Shown: one piece after another, positions 35,801 to 48,300 of the stretch | How positions within the stretch are numbered: the first letter of the stretch is position 1 | Layout: each line of letters starts with the position of its first letter | NCBI GenBank assembly: GCA_022316685.1 | Contig: JAKJHU010000056.1 | Coordinates: forward strand, 3,835,872 to 3,899,871 | Direction: 5' to 3' | Origin: Progne subis subis | Lineage: Eukaryota > Chordata > Aves > Passeriformes > Hirundinidae | Length of the DNA: 64,000 nucleotides | The notes under the pieces: model-generated | The model's input: only the letters and a program-made list of their open reading frames with translations | Databases searched by the model: none | What the model was told of the DNA's origin: nothing | Program-made: the position numbers and the translations under genes

Positions 35801-38800
35801 TCAGAGGTCCTTGGCAAAGCCTGCAGGCACTGGTAGACTCAGGATCTGGCTGGAGAGGACTAGAGAATCTTGTTCTCCCCCTCGGGGTTTGTTAGCTCGG
35901 TGTGTGGATGCGCCATTAAAGCACTTTTCCATTAAAAAGGGGAAGAAAATAGCAACAGCGGGTCAAGAGCTGTGACAACACTTCAGCTATTTACACAGGC
36001 TGAAGATCTCTGCGTTTGAACATAAACCTGTAAATTTGTTATCTTAGTTGAGCCCAATTTCTTGCTACTTTTAATGGCCTTTGGGAATGCAAATAGCTCT
36101 ACAGTCATATATAAAGATAAGGAGGCTGATTTTTTAATGAAAATGTGATAACAGGAATAATGCTAAAATGAGACTTTTAAATATTTTAAAAAGTGAGTCA
36201 GCATATCAAGTATAACAGGATCACAGATTCTCAAAGAACATTTTTTATGAAACATATTTCAAGGGTTGATTGGTTAATTGGGTATTTGAACACTGAGGAT
36301 AAGGATTGTTCTCGTTTCTTTTGCTATGTAGAGAACTGTCATGGGCTTATGGGGAGAAAGATCCCGTTCTGAAATGTGCTCATGTCCTAGACAAGGTTGT
36401 TAATGACTGCATGGAACTCCATGTAAAAGACCAAAAAATAGGTGAGGAGACAATATAGCTTGAGGGCTGCCTAATTGAAGTGGGCCCCACGGAGGGGTGA
36501 AATCAGATCAATAGAACAGTTCTGCCTATTAGCTGTCATTAAGTTAATCAATTCTGAATTTTACAGAACAGCTGGAATACCAAATAAGAGGTATGGTGTT
36601 TTTATGTGGAAAGAGCATGCATTTTACTTGGAAAACCTAGGCCAGACTCAGGAATAAAATGATGGAAAGATTACTATTTCATGCTGCTAACGTTCCCCTG
36701 CCACTCCACTTCACAGAAATAGTATCTTGAAGAGTGGGTACAGTTGGAGTATCTAATGTGCTGAAATGTGCCTCTACTTGTGTGACTATCCAAATAAGAA
36801 AATAAGTGTGCACTTCAACTGCATTATGCAGGCATTCCCCTTGTGTTGTTTGAATTCAGGTAATACTGGGATTCCTGTACCAGGAGATGTCAATCCCTGT
36901 GTGCCCTGCTGTGTTCCTGCAAGGTCATAAATATTTTCCATCATTGTAAGCTGAGGCTTGTGCTGTTACTTCATTCCCAGAGTAGATTTAACTAAAAAAT
37001 ATGAGTGTGTTTACATTGGGAAATAGTGTGAATCCACCCTATGAGAGTCAGAGAGGTGATGCTGAGGTCCCAAACACATATTTTTATTGGGGGATTATTT
37101 CAAACAAATTCCAGGCTGGCTGTGCATGTTCTTTATTAGCTGTTCAGCATTTTATTTCTAAGCATCATCTGAAATGAAGCCAGGTCCTGTACTCTGAGTC
37201 TACCATAAAATGTGAGTGAGAGCATGGTGGATGTGTACAGTTGAGAGACTGGGTCAGTAGTGCAGTTCTGAAATTAACAAAAGGACTAGAAGTCAAACAA
37301 ATGTAACTTCAGGTGAGCTATCTTCCTGTATCCAAAGATATAATTTATTTATTTATTTGTTTGTTTGTTTGTTTTCCTCTGAGGTGTGACTTAAAATCAT
37401 TCCAGATCTTCTCTGCTCACTTGGCTGCTGTCCAGAAAATCACTGCCCCTGGGTACCAAATGTCTTGGATGTTTCTACATGCTTTGCATGAAAGAATGCA
37501 AGGATCCTGATTCTCTGTGACAACAGAGCCTCCCTACAGCACCCCAGCAATGCAAATTATGTCCAAAGAGTGCAGGATCCCTTCACATTGTAAACAGGCA
37601 GTGGTGTGCAGCAGGTTCAGATATGAATTGTAAGTTGTGAATTTTATCTCTTGAAACAGGGAAGGAACTTTTTGCCCTTTTATTTGTCAATACATTTCTC
37701 TTGTATGCTAGATCACAAAGAGCCACTGCTGAATCCTCTCCTTTTTAGCAAGGTTTGAAGTTCCACATTGTAGCTGAATGTTTGTAAGCAGATTGAGCTG
37801 CGAATTCACAAGAAAGCTCTGATTCACAGAGCCATTATCTGGCACAGTCAGACTCCCCACTGCAGCATCCCAGTGGCACAGAATCCATGCAGAGGAATGG
37901 AACAGCACCATGAAGAACCTCTGAGGTGCCCAGATCCAGCACAGGGCTGAAAGGAGCCTGGCCTGGAGCTGTTGAACAGGTGGGAGTGAGTCTCCTGGGA
38001 GATGAGCTAATTTAGTGTGTTACCTCAGTGACTTGTGACAGCAGAGCTCCTACGTTCCTGGCTGGAGCTGAAAACTGTCTCACCCCAAAGGTGAGGCCCT
38101 GCTTGTGAGAATCCCTCATTCTCATTGCAATATTCTGGCTCGGGTTATTACAGCTCTGCAGAAATCAGGGGCAATGCCCACTTTGGGGAGGTGTCTGCCA
38201 AAGAGAAGTGGAAAAGGAGAAAGATCTGATTTGCATAGAAAACAAGAGGTTTCTTTAGTTTTAATGGAACTGTTGAGTATTTGCCATTTAAATAAAATTC
38301 TTGATATGAAAGAATAGGGGTTTTTTTCTTGATAACTCTTTAAATTACATGTCTTCTTGTAGACCCAACACAGGCTTTCTCCAGGAATCATAGGGAACAA
38401 TTGTTCATTCTCTTAATGGCATCTGATCTACCCCTCAAGAGATTAAATTGCTGTAATAGGGCTCCAGAGAAGACTGTATTTAAGATCATGAAATTGCATC
38501 AAACTGGCAGACTTTTCTAGCTGTTAATTTGCCACAATGAATGCAGTCACTTAAGTGATGGGGAGGGGGAGACAGGTGGAAAGGAGCATGTTGGGTGTAA
38601 ATCTGGAGTCTCAAAAAGAAGACTGCAGAAAAGCCTTTTCAGTATCCAGTGCTGAAATGGAAGTGCTTCTGGAAGGCCACAGCCTATAAAGTTTGCACAT
38701 TTCTACATTTGCACATGCTCCTTGAGATTGTGGAAACTTTACATGTTCTTTATACCCTTACCCAGTGGGATGTGCTCTGCCACTGTCCTTGGTACAGCTG

Positions 38801-38851
38801 CTCTCTCCATTCCTGCCAGAAGTGACATTTGTTGCATTCTTTTCCATTAAA

Positions 38852-38853
<2 letters not shown>
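32811..38853 (+). other. DPP6: DPP6-S intron 1, proximal part
   Basis: No further exon is seen. Contents are an A22 run at 33580-33601, a (TTTA)n/(TTTG)n run at 37343-37375, and a short tandem copy of CATTTTCAGGGT at 34069 and 34084. AT-rich stretches rich in TAAT, GATA and octamer-like motifs lie at 35290-35585, 36000-36130 and 36465-36620 and are possible conserved enhancers. The intron assignment follows from the donor at 32805 and the absence of the shared exon 2. Confidence 0.7.

Positions 38854-38894
<41 letters not shown>
38854..38894 (+). repeat. T41 homopolymer
   Basis: An uninterrupted run of 41 T in the intron. On the minus strand no polyadenylation signal or recognisable retrotransposon body precedes it. 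Confidence 0.95.
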
Positions 38895-38897
<3 letters not shown>

Positions 38898-40486
38898 GCT
38901 GGATAAGGGCCAAATAATGTGTCCCTGAAGTTCACCAGTTATCTGGGGTCATGAGGGTGTGTTTGAATGCCACAAGACCCCTGCAGGATTCGATGTGTCA
39001 TTCCAGTTGTGGTCCATTAGCGGTGCTGTGCATTGCTACAGGCATTTCATGAGCTGTGGTTGTACCTGCTTTCAGTTCTTACTCCTTTAATGCTGCTCCT
39101 TTGTGATCTTTATCAGGCATTAAGTTGTGGTGAATCATGGTCACTTTGGGTGATGTGAGAGAAGGCAGCACTTTTAAAATGATGTAGAGTACAGTAATGT
39201 CTATTTTTTAACAGAGTATTTTCTGTATGCTTTATGTTCGCATTTTTTGATATTTCGTCCTTTTTTTTTTTTTTTTTTTCATCTTTTCTTTCACCTTTCT
39301 GTTCTGGCCACTCTGATTCTTAAGTGAGATTTAAGTAAATGAAATAGAATCAGAGAAAGGAGAGTGCCAGCAGCAATGGACCAGAAAAGCTGTGCACACT
39401 CCTTCAAAGTGAAGATGTGAAGAACTGTGAGAGGAGTGCACTCAGCAAGTCTGAAACCTTTGTTAAACATACATTTGGAGGGGGATCTGCATTTGAAATC
39501 AGTGAAGGTGGTCAAGAATGGAAAGACAAGTTAATATGAATTTCTGATTTAATGGCAAAGTTCTGAGTGGTATTATTTGTTGGCTCTGAATGACAGTTCA
39601 GTGGTGGAGGATGGAACATAGCCCTTTTTGTGTGCAGGACATCCACCGTGGCTTTGAGAAAGTGTGTTGGGTCCTTAGTGGCAGTCAGCAGTTTCTCTTC
39701 TGCTGAGATAGTCCATGTCACCTAAAATTGGGGGGAACAAAAATATCAGGGAGTCTCCTGAGGACAGGTACATGAAATATGGAGTTCTGAGATACTGTAG
39801 GAACTCAGGCTGCACAGGGACCTGAGACATCAGAGAGATGCACCCCTTGATGTTTGGAGAATGTAGGGAAAGGGTCACAGGAGAAAACCCGAAAGTTAAA
39901 ACTCATTCTGAAGGTTTAGATATGAATAAGAATTTCAGCAGAAAAATATCGAGATAAAGGTAAATGCTGTCAGGACTTGAGACAGTTATGAGCAAACTTG
40001 CAAATGAGAGAGCGATAATGCACAGAATCCGAGGATTGTATCTGAGACTAAGATTTTGGGAACTTGAAGCAATTTTATACTTTCAGGTAAGATGGAGATG
40101 CAGCTTTCAGCTCACTATTGCATAACACAGAGACCTTTTCTGAGAAGGAGTAATTCATAGTTTTTTCAGTAGAAATACTGCAGTATAATTAGGAGCCAGA
40201 GAGGTTAAATGGAAATGTAAATGGGGGGATGATGAGCCAAGGATATGCATGGTCATAGGTTAAACCAAAACCTTTCAGAAATGGAGGGCAGAAGCTGAAG
40301 TTTGGTGCTGGGCAGGCTGATGGAGAGCACCTTCCTGAAAGTCAGGATGAGGGGGTGAGCCAAGGCTGAAGCCCAGGGTCTGGTACTTGTATAGAGAAAG
40401 CCCTGAGAAAAGTTGTGGAAGTTGCTGGAAGGTCTTAAGTATGATGGTAGTGGAGAGGACACAGCTACTTCCCACCTCCACTGGTG

Positions 40487-40520
40487 AAAATCCTTCACTG
40501 TATAAAATCCTTCACTATAT
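40487..40520 (+). repeat. 17-bp tandem duplication
   Basis: AAAATCCTTCACTGTAT (40487-40503) is followed directly by AAAATCCTTCACTATAT (40504-40520), one mismatch. A recent replication-slippage duplication is the simplest reading. Confidence 0.9.
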
Positions 40521-40544
40521 AAAATTTAGGAAACTGCTCATCTT

Positions 40545-40582
40545 CAGAAGTCCCTTCCAACCCTAACTTGTCTGTGATCCTT
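40545..40582 (+). mobile_element. Possible CR1 3' tail remnant
   Basis: GTCCCTTCCAACCCTAACTT followed by GTCTGTGATCC resembles the last 30-40 bases of CR1 elements. The preceding 250 bp do not look like CR1, so this may be a very short insertion or chance. Confidence 0.4.
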
Positions 40583-43500
40583 GAGAGGGGAGATGGTGAG
40601 TGAGCTGGCGAGTGACTATTAACTCTCTGGATAGTTATGGGAATTACAGCAGAAGTAGAATTGGATTTGGTGGTGAAAGATGCTTGTGGAGGAAGGAGCC
40701 TCAGGCACCTGTTCAGCTGCCTGCCTTGAGCAAAGCAGCAAAGAGGGGTTTAATTTGGCCAGCTCTCAGATACCCTGTTCCCCTCAGAAACACCCTGCCT
40801 TCAAAATAAGTACCTAAACAACACAGTAACCTGAAAACAAGGCCAGCTTTTCTGAATAGAGGTATGGTGGGGGAAAGGCAGCAGCTGTCTTTGCCAGGGA
40901 AAGATTCCCAAAACAACCAGAGGAAGAAAATGGTTAAGGTCCCCCTGTTGCTCAGGGGAAGGGCTCTGCTTCTCTCATTTTCCCTTGTACTCCTCATCCT
41001 TGAGTGCCCTGATTGCTTCTGCCCTTCCTGCTGCTGGACTGAAGCTCTTTGTTGAGAGACAGCCTGTGTGCTGTCTGCATGATAAACGGTCAGTGGCAAG
41101 CAGTGTAGGGCTATTACTATTATGAGATACAATTTTGTGAAAGAAACGGCAGGTGAAAAGTGCAGATAGACCATAATTTCTCAGAGCAGGGTTTTGTCCT
41201 AGACTGCTGAACGACATCTGCTCACAGGGGCATAACAGGGGCTCTGCTTCGGGGTCTTGTCTTGTCAAACAGCCCTGCAGTGGCTGTGCCTCTGGGCTAA
41301 TGGCCTTGGCAGGAGAGGCTGGTGAAAGGGTGGGACAACCTCCTTGCTTTGCTGGTGAGAGAGGAGCCCTGTTGGAAAGCATTTCCCTGCCTCAAACAAC
41401 CACCTCAAAAAAAGAAAAGCTCAAGTGCAGATGGTCAGGGCAGAGGATAGACCAGTTCTGTTAGAGTTGGTGTGTGCTGGGATGGAGAGGAGTCAGTGGC
41501 AGGACCCTGGTGAGGGAGCAGGAGCATCCAGACATCATCCCCCTGCTGCTCCCTCAAACTTGGTGTGTCACTTTTCAGCCCTTTGGTGAGCATCCACCAC
41601 CCATCCCAGTGTGGCAAAGAAATAAATCCCTTGTGCCCTCATCCCACCTCTGTAAATACACAAGTCTAAGATGAGCAGGGAACTAAGCCCTCATGGTGAA
41701 GGAGGGTGAGAGAGACTGAAGTAAACACCTATGAAGAGTTAAGCTGTGCTTACAAATTCCAAGAACGTGCAAAAATCCATTAGAAAGGGGAACAGGATGA
41801 GTTTGAATGAAATAGCAAAACAAGCAGATCTGGAGGCTGAATCAGTTGTGGTTTTTTTGTTTTTTTTGGTTTTTTTAACCCTTTAGCTTAATGTCCTTTT
41901 TTGGTCTGAAAACAAATGGCTGTTCCTTTTATTATTTATAACATCCTAAGACATATAAAATAAAAGTAAATTTTACATAAAGTTTCACAATGCTTTGGCT
42001 AAAGTAGTTTCTATTGCTGCTTAACTGCTGCTGAGCTTGAAATTGGAGAGATAATAAGGCTTCATCTGAAGCAATTAGTCTGCAGTTTTTGCCTCCATTA
42101 CCTTCAGTTATGTCTGTAGCCAAATAGTTACATGCAGATATTTAAGACTTAGTTGTAGTAAGATATTGTCAAAAGTGGAATCACAACTTAGATTTTAATT
42201 TATTGTTAATTTAGACTGTCAGAGATACTGTAATAAACATATAATAGCATATTATGTGGAAAGCATTTTGGGTCATTAGTTTAGCTTAATCACACACTGT
42301 GACCAACCTCTCAACTCTTTTTGTGTAGGGTTTAAAGGGGTCTGATGCTTAATCTTAATGTGGTTGTAGGAATTAACAAATGGTACATTAAGTTGTAACT
42401 GCGTTTAAGTGTGCTCAGAGCCTCACACTTTCATGTTTTTATTTTCATGGTCAGGAGCAAAGAGGTTATTTTCAAATGCATTTGCAGCACTTTGTGCCTA
42501 CTGATAGAAAGAAACTCAAGAATGGACAGGAAAAACAAATTGCAACTTAGCCCATATTAAATGAGAGAGAGAGGAGGCATGGGATGATACAGAGAAAAGC
42601 AGATGATATAGCTTGAAGGATGTAGTAAGGAAAAATTCTTCATGGTTGTTATTATTCTGAGATACGGTGGTGTTGCAGAAAAATGAGCAATTGAACAAGG
42701 TGCAGAAGCATCACAAAACTTCTTTTTTTAATTACCAAAATTTGAGATTCTGCAGATGTCATTGCAGTGAGTGTAATAACCTTTGACTAGTCCTCAAAGC
42801 AAGAAATTTGTCTCTCAACTTTGCTTCTTCTTAGGAATCCCTGGCACATCACAGTTTAGTTGAATCTAATATACTAACAACCTTCCTTTTTCTAATTTTC
42901 TTGTCCCAATATCTATGATTTAAAAGTTAATTTACAAAGGTTGCTGAGAATGCTGATCCATTGAATTTAACAAGGATTTGAGATTAATCTTGGTAAGCTT
43001 AATTGGAGTTGCAGTTTAATGCAGTTGCATTAAATTGATTTATTTTCCATGGTGTTTTTCTCAAAAGGTACAACACATGGTTTTATGTGGATTATATTGG
43101 TGGTTGACTTTGCCATTGCGAGTCCTAGTATAATTAGAAGTTTTATTCCAACAAGCTAAACAAGCCAGAAAAAGACCAGTTGTAAAAATATGGGACAGAA
43201 AAATCCAAGGAGAAGTTGATTGAAACAGCCCTAGAAAGTACTTAGCACATAAAGTTTGTGCATTAGGGAGATTATATTGATTGTGAAATGCTTTGACTTT
43301 GGTTGCTGAGGGCTGTTCAGTGCTCACTTGTCCAGATCAGTATCTCTTGGCAGGGCCAGCTAACCTCAGTTACTACTCCTCTGCTTGAGAAATGTTGCCT
43401 TCCCACCTCTGAGGGTGATAATAAGTAAATATATGATGTCTTCTTTTGTGTTTGTGCCTTGTTTGCAAACTGGGCTTTCCAGAGCCCTTCTGGGAGAGTA

Positions 43501-44664
43501 CAAGACTGAGTTGTTGCGTATGAGGCATCTTTCACTCAAATGTGTTAAGGAATTCATACTGGGCTGTATGATGACAGAGCATGTGTAAAACAGAACTTTA
43601 AGGAAGTCTAGAAAGTGTGTGTGTCTGAAATTTGAGATGTTTTGCATTAGTGTCTACATTGAGAATAAATCTGCTGACTTCAGCAAGGCATGAGCTGGTC
43701 CCTGTACTACCTTTCACTATCTTGAAAACCTTTATGAAGAAAATTGAGGCTTTTAATCTACAAGAGCAACAAACTTGTAACTAACAGACTTATTTCAGCT
43801 GGCTCATTCTGTTTTCATGTGGCTTTTATTATAGAAATGGCTCATATTATAAACAGTTCTCTGTTCTGTTCTGTCATGGTGGAGAGAAGTGCTTCTTCCA
43901 GAAATCAGATTTCTCTTAGGTTCTCAGAGGTGTGGAGATCTGATGGAGCTCTGTCTGAGAATGGACTTCGGGATTAGGACAATATAAATCAGGCCTTGTA
44001 CACACACTGGAATAAGGTTGTGGGTCTGGTTTCCTCATTATTTTTTTCAGAAGATTAATTTTATCACCTGTTGGCTCCCATCCTCCTACTTGTGAGGGAA
44101 ATATTGTCCACACTTCTCTCCTCCTGACCTTAAGGTGGGAGGTAACTGGAATGAACCTGGGGACCATGTAGGTTCCCTGCCAAACCTCCATTCCAGATAG
44201 TGTGTTTCCTATAAATTCCTGTAGGTTCCTAAGATCCCTGCAGTCTCCTATAAATTCCAGACCTCCAGTCAGTTGTAATGCTTTTAGCATCTGGGTAAGT
44301 AAATCAGGGTTATCAGTAAATAAATTGTCATTTTGTCTATCACGCCAAAAAGGGAGCAATTTCTCTCTTTTTTTGCTCTTCAGCATCCTGCTGTGAATTC
44401 CAGAGAGACTCTGGTGATCAATAGCACACAGCCACTGTCACAGGCTAAGCCCAGGTTTTAAGTCTTCAGTGATCTCTCTGCTGTAAATTACAGCTGTGGG
44501 AAACTATGATGTATAGTTGTTTTTCTGTAAAATGCAGTTCATTTGTGCAAGGATATTCCCATTAAATCATCCAACTCAAAATATCTTGGGGAAACCTTTC
44601 AAATCTCCAAGGGCCTCTGCCTGGGCGTGGGGGGGTGGAGCTGGCTAAAAGCTTCTGGCTCAGG

Positions 44665-45355
44665 ATTGACAGGAGGGCAGGGACTTTGAGAGCAGCCCTG
44701 AGGAAAAGAACCTGGGGGTGTTGGGTGTTGAGAAGCTCAACAGTGACCCAGCAACGTGAGCTGGCAGCCCAGAAACCCAACCACGTCCTGGGCTGCATCA
44801 CGAGAAACACGGCCAACAGATGGAGGGAGGTGATTCCCCTCTTCCACTCTGCTCTGGTGAGGCCCTGTTCAGCTCTGGGGTCCCTGACGTGAGGAGGACA
44901 GAGAAGGCCACAAAGATGGTTGGAGGGCTGGAGCACCTCTGCTGTGGAGACAGGCTGAGAGAGTTGTGTTTGTCAGCCCTGGAGAGGAGAAGACTCTGGA
45001 GAGACCTTAGAGAACATTCCAGAGCCTGAATGGGGCTATGAGAGAGCTGGAGAGGGGCTTTCTACTGGTAGTGCATGTAGTGATGGGACAAGGGATAACG
45101 GCTTTAAACTGAAAGAACAGGGTTAGACTGGATATTAGAAACAACGTCTGTAGTGTGAGCATGGTGAGGTGTTCAAAGAGGTTGCCCCGAGAAGCTGTGG
45201 CTGTCCCATCCCTGGAAGTGTTCAAGGTCAAGTTGGATGGGGCTTGGAGCAACCTGGTCTAGTGGAATGTGTCCCTGACCATAGCAGAGCGTTGGGATGA
45301 GATGGTCTAGTCTTAAGTCCCTTCCAACCAAACCATTCTATAATTCTGTGGTTCC
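44665..45355 (+). mobile_element. CR1 LINE, 5'-truncated copy with ORF2 C-terminus
   Basis: This is a diverged CR1 copy of about 690 bp covering the end of ORF2 and the 3' UTR. One frame (44635-44892) carries LAAQKPNHVLGCITRNTANR and a following SALVRP motif, typical of the C-terminal end of the CR1 reverse transcriptase. The copy then continues through AGACAGGCTGAGAGAG, AAGTGTTCAAGGTCAAGTTG, CCTGGTCTAGTGGAATGTG, and CCCTTCCAACCAAACCATTC, and ends in decayed octamers (ATTCTATAATTCTGTGG). Stops and indels break the coding region, so it is inactive. It lies in sense orientation in DPP6-S intron 1. Confidence 0.95.
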
Positions 45356-48300
45356 ATATTGAGTATGGACCATAAACCTAGTTTTACCTAAGAATATGTG
45401 CGTGTCTACATTAAAATGTAAACCCAAAAAAGACTGAAATCAGATTTAATGGGATGGGGAATTACCAAATTAAAAAAAACCCCTCATTGTTCTAAAAATG
45501 TTTCTGCTGCCCAAATGTGCAATAAACTTCTGACTTTATTCTTGAAGGTTTAAAATATCTGAAAACTGAAACTTTTTTTCCCACTTCGATACAACTGGAG
45601 TTAATTACACTCCCCACACACAATTAACATCATAAATCTCTTTCCCATCTTGCTCTAGGAAAGTGAAGAGGGCTCAACTGGTTGCTATTTCTGTAATAAA
45701 GCATTCTGGAAATACTGTTTTGTGTACACAAAGATATGAAGCAATTGAGCTCAACAGGCCATGTAAAATACACATGAAAAATAAAGTATGTACTTGAAGC
45801 TAAAAATATAATCCTAAATGAATCCTGTTGGGATGATCTGTGCTCATGCTCCTTCTAGTCCTCTCTCTGCAAGTAGAGCTTATTTCTCTTTGCTTTTATT
45901 TCCCAAATAGCTTTTTTGTCATTTTTCTTTGCCATCTATGAAAAAAGTTGGAGAAAGAATCAATTCTTTCTTCTTCTAAATTGCTACAGCAAGGTCTACT
46001 GTAATACACAAATTGTGCATAATCCCACAGAGCAGAAGAATAGATGTAGCAGAGGTTTGGGGAAGAAGTTAATGAGAGATTATAATGAATCTACATGAGT
46101 GTGCTCTTTCTCTGTGGAGTCACTATTCAGGGAGACTGTGATACACATTTTTCAAACAACCTTTCAGATTATTTTTCCTTCACTTCTAACCGGGAACTTA
46201 CATTTTTGTTCACAAATGCCTGTGGGTTTCAAGGAGCACAGCCTCCAATGTGCAGTAAGCCTTTGTTTTATTTTTCCTTGGCCCATTTCTTGAGTAATGG
46301 TTTGTATTGTTCAAAGAGAAAAAAATCAGTAATTCATTTGTTTCAAGCTGCTCACTGAATACTCTTTGTACTTTTATGTGTGGTTTGCTGTTTGTCAGGT
46401 GTAAATGCATAACTTTTATTTATTTTTATTGCCAAAACTGCTGTTAAAACAAGAGATGACAGTTGCTCCGAGGAGACTGAATTGAGGTGACACTCAGATG
46501 TTTATACTTCATTACTTTTCATTGCCTTGACAGTTTCTGTAGAGTTTCTTTCAATCACAGAAACCTTCAATTATGATTAGTGCATGGCTCCCATGCCAAA
46601 AATCTACTGAGCTGCATTTTGTATGGTATTCATCAACATGGATAATACAACTAAATCAACAATAGATCGACTTCAGTTAAGGGATTTTTCAAGACGTGTT
46701 GGCAGCATGCAAAAGTGAAGATCTGTCTTAAAAAGATGTGCCGTTCACTTGTCCATTTGTGCTGACTGCTTTGCAGACATGAACTATCATTGCATTATCC
46801 TTCTGCTTTCATGTTCTGTGAGGGAGGAGAGGTGTGGGAATGCACCCCACACCCAAGCAGGTGTTTCCATGTAGGGAAAGGTTTAAGACTCACCCCTCGC
46901 TGTTCTAACAAGGTAAAGGACACAGAAATTTCCATGCTCTTTTCCCAGTAATTGGCCAGGTGCCAAGCAGAGGTACCGGTTGGATGCCTGGACCTGCACC
47001 TCAAAACCTGTTGCCAATTTCATTGTGAAAGGTGCCAAAAAGCCCAACTGGACTATTCAGTACTTAAAAAGACTGCACAGAACTTCCTGGGGCTTTTTTG
47101 AAGTGCCTTAGCAGTGCAAGGAATTCTGTCTTCATTATGTTTGGCTTATATTTATTTGTTTGACACTGTTTGTTATTTGTCATTATTAAAACCTTTTGTT
47201 TTACAAAGCCTGTCCAGGGAAGTTGTCTCACAGGTCAGCCCTCAGACTTGATAGGTCTTCACGGAGCTTATCACATCCTGTAAGACGTGTGGTCATAGAG
47301 GATACCCAAAAAACTTGTAGGAAGCCAGACTCTTAGCTCAAGACTGATAAAAATAACTCCTGCCCATTTTGTGAAATTTCAGTGAACAGGAGAAGACTAG
47401 GAGCTTTCTTTAATATAAACAAATAGACAAATAAATCAAAAAAATCCACCTGTGACCCTTGCCAGCAAGAATTATGGATTTAAGGGAAGAGAGATTTTTG
47501 CAGAATCAGCTGCTGCCATTGCTGGCCTCTCAGATCCCCTCTCCCTGCCTGGGAGGTGTTTGCAGTGGGGTCTGGAGGCTGTTGTTTGCCACTGCCTGGC
47601 TGCAGCATCCGTGCTCCTGCCCTGACACCGCAGCCTTGGCAGATGGCTGAGGGTAGCACAGAAGGCTCCCCTCCATTTTTAGCAGCAGATTTCAGTGCCT
47701 GCTAGCCAGTTACTCTTTTTGTCATTTGGGCAGTGCTTCAAACTCTGGACACATTATTTAGCTGTTAATAAGCTGTGGTAGCTCCTCTTTTTTTTTTTTT
47801 TTTTAGGGGATTTGGGACAAATGTCTTCCTGAGTTTTGTCTTTGCCATGCTGCTGAATGATGTGATTCCATTTGTTGTGAAATGCACTCTGCATGCATAA
47901 AACACAGCTAGAGCTACTCAACAAGCTTCAGAGATTTATTTAGCTAGCTGGGATTTGGCAGGAGATGACCAGTTAACATGAAAACCCAGGAAGAAAATCC
48001 AATAGTTGTGGGAGATGTTGAAAGTAACAGATGAAACAGATGAGAAGAGATTGCTTGCAGAATTTTAATTCTTGCTGGAAATTTGAACTGCTGCTTGCTT
48101 TTCAGGGATATTAGAGAGCTGGAAAAAATGCCTATTTTAGCCAAGCAATCATCTACTGCCTTTTGTTGACAGACAGCTAAAACCTGAGCAGGGAAAAAGA
48201 CTAATTAATCATTACTTTATGTAACCTTTACCAGCATGATACAGCATTTGCATTTGAGTCCTAGTGTGCAGTGCTCATTTAAATTGTCTGGTTTGCTTTA

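Larger units (their letters stand above)
38895..44664 (+). other. DPP6: DPP6-S intron 1, continued
   Basis: No exon is recognised. Contents are a T19 run at 39261-39279, the 17-bp tandem duplication and CR1-like tail near 40.5 kb, a T-rich run near 41852-41878, a TAAT-rich stretch at 42945-43060, and an unrecognised 156-codon minus-strand frame at 43916-44386 containing an internal near-repeat. Confidence 0.6.
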
